Source: Prevotella sp. P5-108 | GTDB lineage: Bacteria; Bacteroidota; Bacteroidia; Bacteroidales; Bacteroidaceae | Assembly: GCF_002251385.1 (NCBI RefSeq) | Contig: NZ_NPJJ01000018.1 | Coordinates: 186,001 to 250,000, forward strand | Reading direction: 5' to 3' | Length of the DNA: 64,000 bases | Part shown: one piece after another, positions 61,498-64,000 of the stretch | How the letters are laid out: every line of letters begins with the position of its first letter | How positions within the stretch are numbered: position 1 is the stretch's first letter | Translations under genes and position numbers: made by a program | The notes under the pieces: model-generated | Told to the model about the DNA's origin: nothing | Database searches by the model: none | Seen by the model: the letters and a program-made list of their open reading frames with translations, nothing else

Positions 61498-61956
61498 ATG
61501 AAGAAAATCATAGTAATGCTCCTGGCTCTTGTCGCCCTGTGCGGCTGCCAGAAAGAAGAGTTCGAAGGCTTTGATATGCCCTTCGTCAAGGTGACAACCA
61601 CTACCGGCGCTTCACAGACGGTGGTGCTCTCCAATGTAAACAATATCAATACCTACGTGGTGTCGGTAAGCAGCAAGATGCTTACCACCGCCCTCGTGGT
61701 CAACTACGAGATTGTGGTGGGTGACGGTCTGCAGGAAGGTGTCGACTACGAACTCGTCACCACCGGCAACCAGCTCACCTTCGAGCCCGGTATCTACGAC
61801 ATGCCCATCCGCATCAAGTGGCTTGCCCATCCCGTCGATGAGACCAAGGACAATACCCTCACCATCCGTCTCACCGGCAACAGCCAGAACCTCCATTTGG
61901 GTGTTCCCGGTCCCGATGGTCTCCAGAAACAACTTGTAATCGAAAAAAAGAACTGA
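61498..61956 (+). CDS. Surface lipoprotein with Calx-beta/DUF4843-like fold
   Basis: A 152-residue lipoprotein (MLLALVALCGC; Cys ~17) with one beta-sandwich (TYVVSVSSKMLTTALVVNYE, TLTIRLTGNSQNLHL). This size and position directly after susD suggest a SusE-like or DUF1735/DUF4843-type accessory glycan-binding protein. The call is by pattern and location. It starts 7 nt after susD. Confidence 0.75.
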   Translation: MKKIIVMLLALVALCGCQKEEFEGFDMPFVKVTTTTGASQTVVLSNVNNINTYVVSVSSKMLTTALVVNYEIVVGDGLQEGVDYELVTTGNQLTFEPGIYDMPIRIKWLAHPVDETKDNTLTIRLTGNSQNLHLGVPGPDGLQKQLVIEKKN

Positions 61957-61957
61957 T

Positions 61958-63472
61958 ATGAAACACTTAGGATATATCATAGCGCTGCTGGTGGTGATGC
62001 TTGTCCCCGCCGCCTGTACAGACAGCAACAATTATGTATATAATGATGTCAACGCCCCCGCGATGCTCAGCTTCGGTTTCTACAAGGCCGACAACCCCGG
62101 TGTGCTTGGCTCCGACTATGTGGTAGAGCTCACTGCCGACCAGACAGGTGGCGCCGCCACCCAGACCGTAAGCGTGGCGCTGCCTCCCACGGTAGAGAAG
62201 GACAACCTCGTGGCACGCTTCACCACCAGCGAGGGCACCACCGTCAAGGTGGGTGGCGCCGAGCAGGTAAGCCAGACCACCGCCAACGACTTCAGCCAGC
62301 CCATCGACTACATCCTCACCCGTGGCAGCGTGAGCCGCCGCTGCGAGGTCACCGTCACCAAGGCTTCGCTCCGCTGGGTTGAGACTGCCCAGGTGGCAGG
62401 CATCACCACCTACGGCAACCCCGTGCTCAAGATTAGCCCCGTAGACCAGAAGCCCTACATCGGCTTCAAGACCCGTGCCGGCAACTCTGCCACCGCTGCC
62501 AACCACAGCACCGTGCTCACCCTGGGCGACGACGGCGAGTGGACAGCCGTGGGCGGCGAAGGTTTCGGCCACACTGTCAACTCTTCTTACTTCGACTTCG
62601 ACATCGCCCCCGACGGCACACTCTATGTGGCTTATGCCGACCAGCAGGCCACCGTGCTCAAGAACGGTATGAGCGTGATGAAGTATAACGGCAGCGACTG
62701 GGAGTTTGTAGGCACCGACAAGGGCCTGCTCAAGGCAGTGTCCAACTATGTGGGCTTCTGTGCCCTCGACGGCGAGCTTGTGGGCGCCCAGGTCAACAAC
62801 TCTTCCAAGGCCGACTATCCCAACCGTACCCTCGTCGTGTCCAACTATAAGGACGGAGCCTGGAACAGTCAGGTGCCCGGCGCCATCACCAACCAGGTGT
62901 ATATGGCCAATGTGGCTGGCGGCAAGGACGCTGCCTATGTCATCAGCATCAACCGCGGCGCTGTCAATGGCGTCAACTATGGCTACAACGTGCTGCGATA
63001 CCAGGGCGGAGAGTGGACACCGATGATTGTCAACTATCTCGAGCCCGGCAATGCCACCAACAACATCGCCATGATAGGCGTCACCGTGACCGCCGACGGC
63101 ACCCCCTACATCTGGACTATGGACGACGCCAGCGGACAGCTCGGCGTGCGCGTCAAGTATTATGACAAGACTCAGGACGCCTGGCTCACCCTCGGCGGCA
63201 ACGTGCTGCCCCTCGGATTCACCCCCGACCGCCATACCGAGGTGGCCCTCGACACAGCCCCCAACGGCACGCCCTATGTGGTCTATACCAACACGCTCGA
63301 CCAGGGCTTCCCCTACATGATGTATCTTGACCCCGACACCCGCCAGTGGAGCAATCCTGCCAAGCTCGCCGACCTGGACGCTTCTGGACTTAACCTCAAG
63401 TTTACCTCCGACGGTGTGGGCTATGTCACCTTTACCAACAGCAATCACTTGCATACATTACGTACCGAATGA
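61958..63472 (+). CDS. Surface lipoprotein with beta-propeller-like domain
   Basis: A 504-residue lipoprotein (LLVVMLVPAAC; Cys ~20). A ~120-residue N-terminal beta domain (VYNDVNAPAMLSFGFYKADN) precedes repeated blades with GDDGEWTAVGGEGFGH, FDIAPDGTLYVAYAD, VTADGTPYIWTMDDASG and DTAPNGTPYVVYTN, typical of a six- or seven-bladed propeller. It is probably a surface glycan-binding protein of the locus; an enzymatic role cannot be excluded. It starts 1 nt after the previous gene, and its TGA overlaps the next ATG. Confidence 0.78.
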   Translation: MKHLGYIIALLVVMLVPAACTDSNNYVYNDVNAPAMLSFGFYKADNPGVLGSDYVVELTADQTGGAATQTVSVALPPTVEKDNLVARFTTSEGTTVKVGGAEQVSQTTANDFSQPIDYILTRGSVSRRCEVTVTKASLRWVETAQVAGITTYGNPVLKISPVDQKPYIGFKTRAGNSATAANHSTVLTLGDDGEWTAVGGEGFGHTVNSSYFDFDIAPDGTLYVAYADQQATVLKNGMSVMKYNGSDWEFVGTDKGLLKAVSNYVGFCALDGELVGAQVNNSSKADYPNRTLVVSNYKDGAWNSQVPGAITNQVYMANVAGGKDAAYVISINRGAVNGVNYGYNVLRYQGGEWTPMIVNYLEPGNATNNIAMIGVTVTADGTPYIWTMDDASGQLGVRVKYYDKTQDAWLTLGGNVLPLGFTPDRHTEVALDTAPNGTPYVVYTNTLDQGFPYMMYLDPDTRQWSNPAKLADLDASGLNLKFTSDGVGYVTFTNSNHLHTLRTE

Positions 63473-64000
63473 CAAAGACTTTTTCAACCTTATTGATACT
63501 CGTGCTCTCGGTAGTGGAGGCTGCGGCGCAGCCCACTGCCGGGGGCAGAGTGTTTATAGACGCCAATGGCAACGGGCGCTACGACCGTGGTGAGACGCTG
63601 CTTGCCGGTATTCCCGTCTCCGACGGCTGCCGTGTGGTCACTACCGACGCCAAGGGCCGTTACCGCATCGAGGTGGGCGAGGGGAGCAGCCTCTTTCCCA
63701 TCCTGCCTGCCGGCTACACCATGCAGGGCCACCGCCTGGTCAACAGTGCCTTCGTCTATCCCGCCGTTGCCGGCTCCCGCCACGACTTCGCCCTCGTCAC
63801 CAAGCCCGTGAGACAGCGCTTCAGACTCAACGCTATCGGCGACATCCAGGTAGGCAACTCCCAGGAGCTGGAGTTTGCCTCGCGCACCATCCTGCCCGAG
63901 CTCATGACCAAGGACAGCACCGATGTCAATATTTTCCTTGGTGACCTGGTCAACAACAACCTCGCCCTCTATCCCCACCTGCAGCGCATGATAGCCCAGT
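63469..64000 (+). CDS. Calcineurin-like phosphoesterase, N-terminal part (runs off the window)
   Basis: 177 residues are visible. A signal peptide (STLLILVLSVVEAAAQ) is followed by a carboxypeptidase-regulatory-like domain (GGRVFIDANGNGRYDRGETL, DAKGRYRIEVGEG). The start of a metallophosphatase follows, with NAIGDIQVG and NIFLGDLVNNN as metal-binding motifs. Such genes occur at the end of several Bacteroidetes polysaccharide loci. The ATG at 63469 overlaps the previous stop (ATGA), so it is the fifth gene after GH30 in one operon. Confidence 0.85.
   Translation, partial: MTKTFSTLLILVLSVVEAAAQPTAGGRVFIDANGNGRYDRGETLLAGIPVSDGCRVVTTDAKGRYRIEVGEGSSLFPILPAGYTMQGHRLVNSAFVYPAVAGSRHDFALVTKPVRQRFRLNAIGDIQVGNSQELEFASRTILPELMTKDSTDVNIFLGDLVNNNLALYPHLQRMIAQ

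Noticed and set aside
1..64000. tRNA, rRNA, transposase and integrase genes
   Set aside because: I looked for cloverleaf-like segments, rRNA motifs and DDE or tyrosine-recombinase motifs and found none I could support.

Overview
The window is chromosomal DNA of a Bacteroidales bacterium, most likely a Prevotella-like member. The grounds are Bacteroidetes promoters (TTG, about 19-21 nt, then TAnnTTTG), the orders acpP-fabF-rnc and mnmG-apt-uvrC-dtd-deoC, a three-subunit fumarate reductase/succinate dehydrogenase operon, a SusC/SusD locus, and many lipoproteins. No rRNA, tRNA, phage, transposase or CRISPR locus was recognised. Family names rest on motif recognition, not on a database search.

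Layout. 1-1373: N-terminal part of a TPR sensor histidine kinase (-). 2.3-4.0 kb: a GT9 glycosyltransferase and a DUF4254 protein (-). 4.7-7.3 kb: acpP-fabF-rnc (+). 7.9-14.8 kb: a tight + strand run of GH3-type adenylase, Ig-like lipoprotein, DUF3108 protein and mutS. 14.8-16.4 kb: a frameshifted secreted-protein gene lying between two copies of the mutS 3' end. 16.4-27.2 kb (-): tandem-SUMF1 protein, lgt, ychF, a membrane protein, a lipoprotein, a Sel1-repeat protein and polA. 27.3 kb: polyprenyl synthase (+). 28.6-35.8 kb (-): mnmG, apt, uvrC, dtd, two small membrane proteins, a MazG-like protein and deoC, with two parS-like palindromes flanking apt. 36.0-39.5 kb: frd/sdhCAB (+). 40.6-42.8 kb: an AT-richer pair, a secreted protein and a 66-aa peptide. 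43.6-48.3 kb: a methyltransferase, a 3'-truncated acetyltransferase-like gene abutting a convergent SLH-like secreted protein, and a TerB/DnaJ-type remnant. 48.3-53.7 kb: an AAA/DUF234 ATPase, ruvB, coaD and a ybeY reading frame fused in frame to a signal-peptide alpha-amylase. 53.9-64.0 kb: a polysaccharide utilization locus with a membrane AraC regulator, GH30, SusC, SusD, two surface lipoproteins and the start of a calcineurin-like phosphoesterase.

The most unusual feature lies between the genes. Most longer intergenic gaps hold arrays of short degenerate units repeating every 21 or 22 nt, or at 33, 42, 63 or 84 nt. Four unit types recur at two distant loci each. A separate repeat, found upstream of three genes, carries Bacteroidetes promoter elements; next to ychF and ruvB these form a complete promoter with a 19-nt spacer. 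All of these arrays avoid the coding regions.
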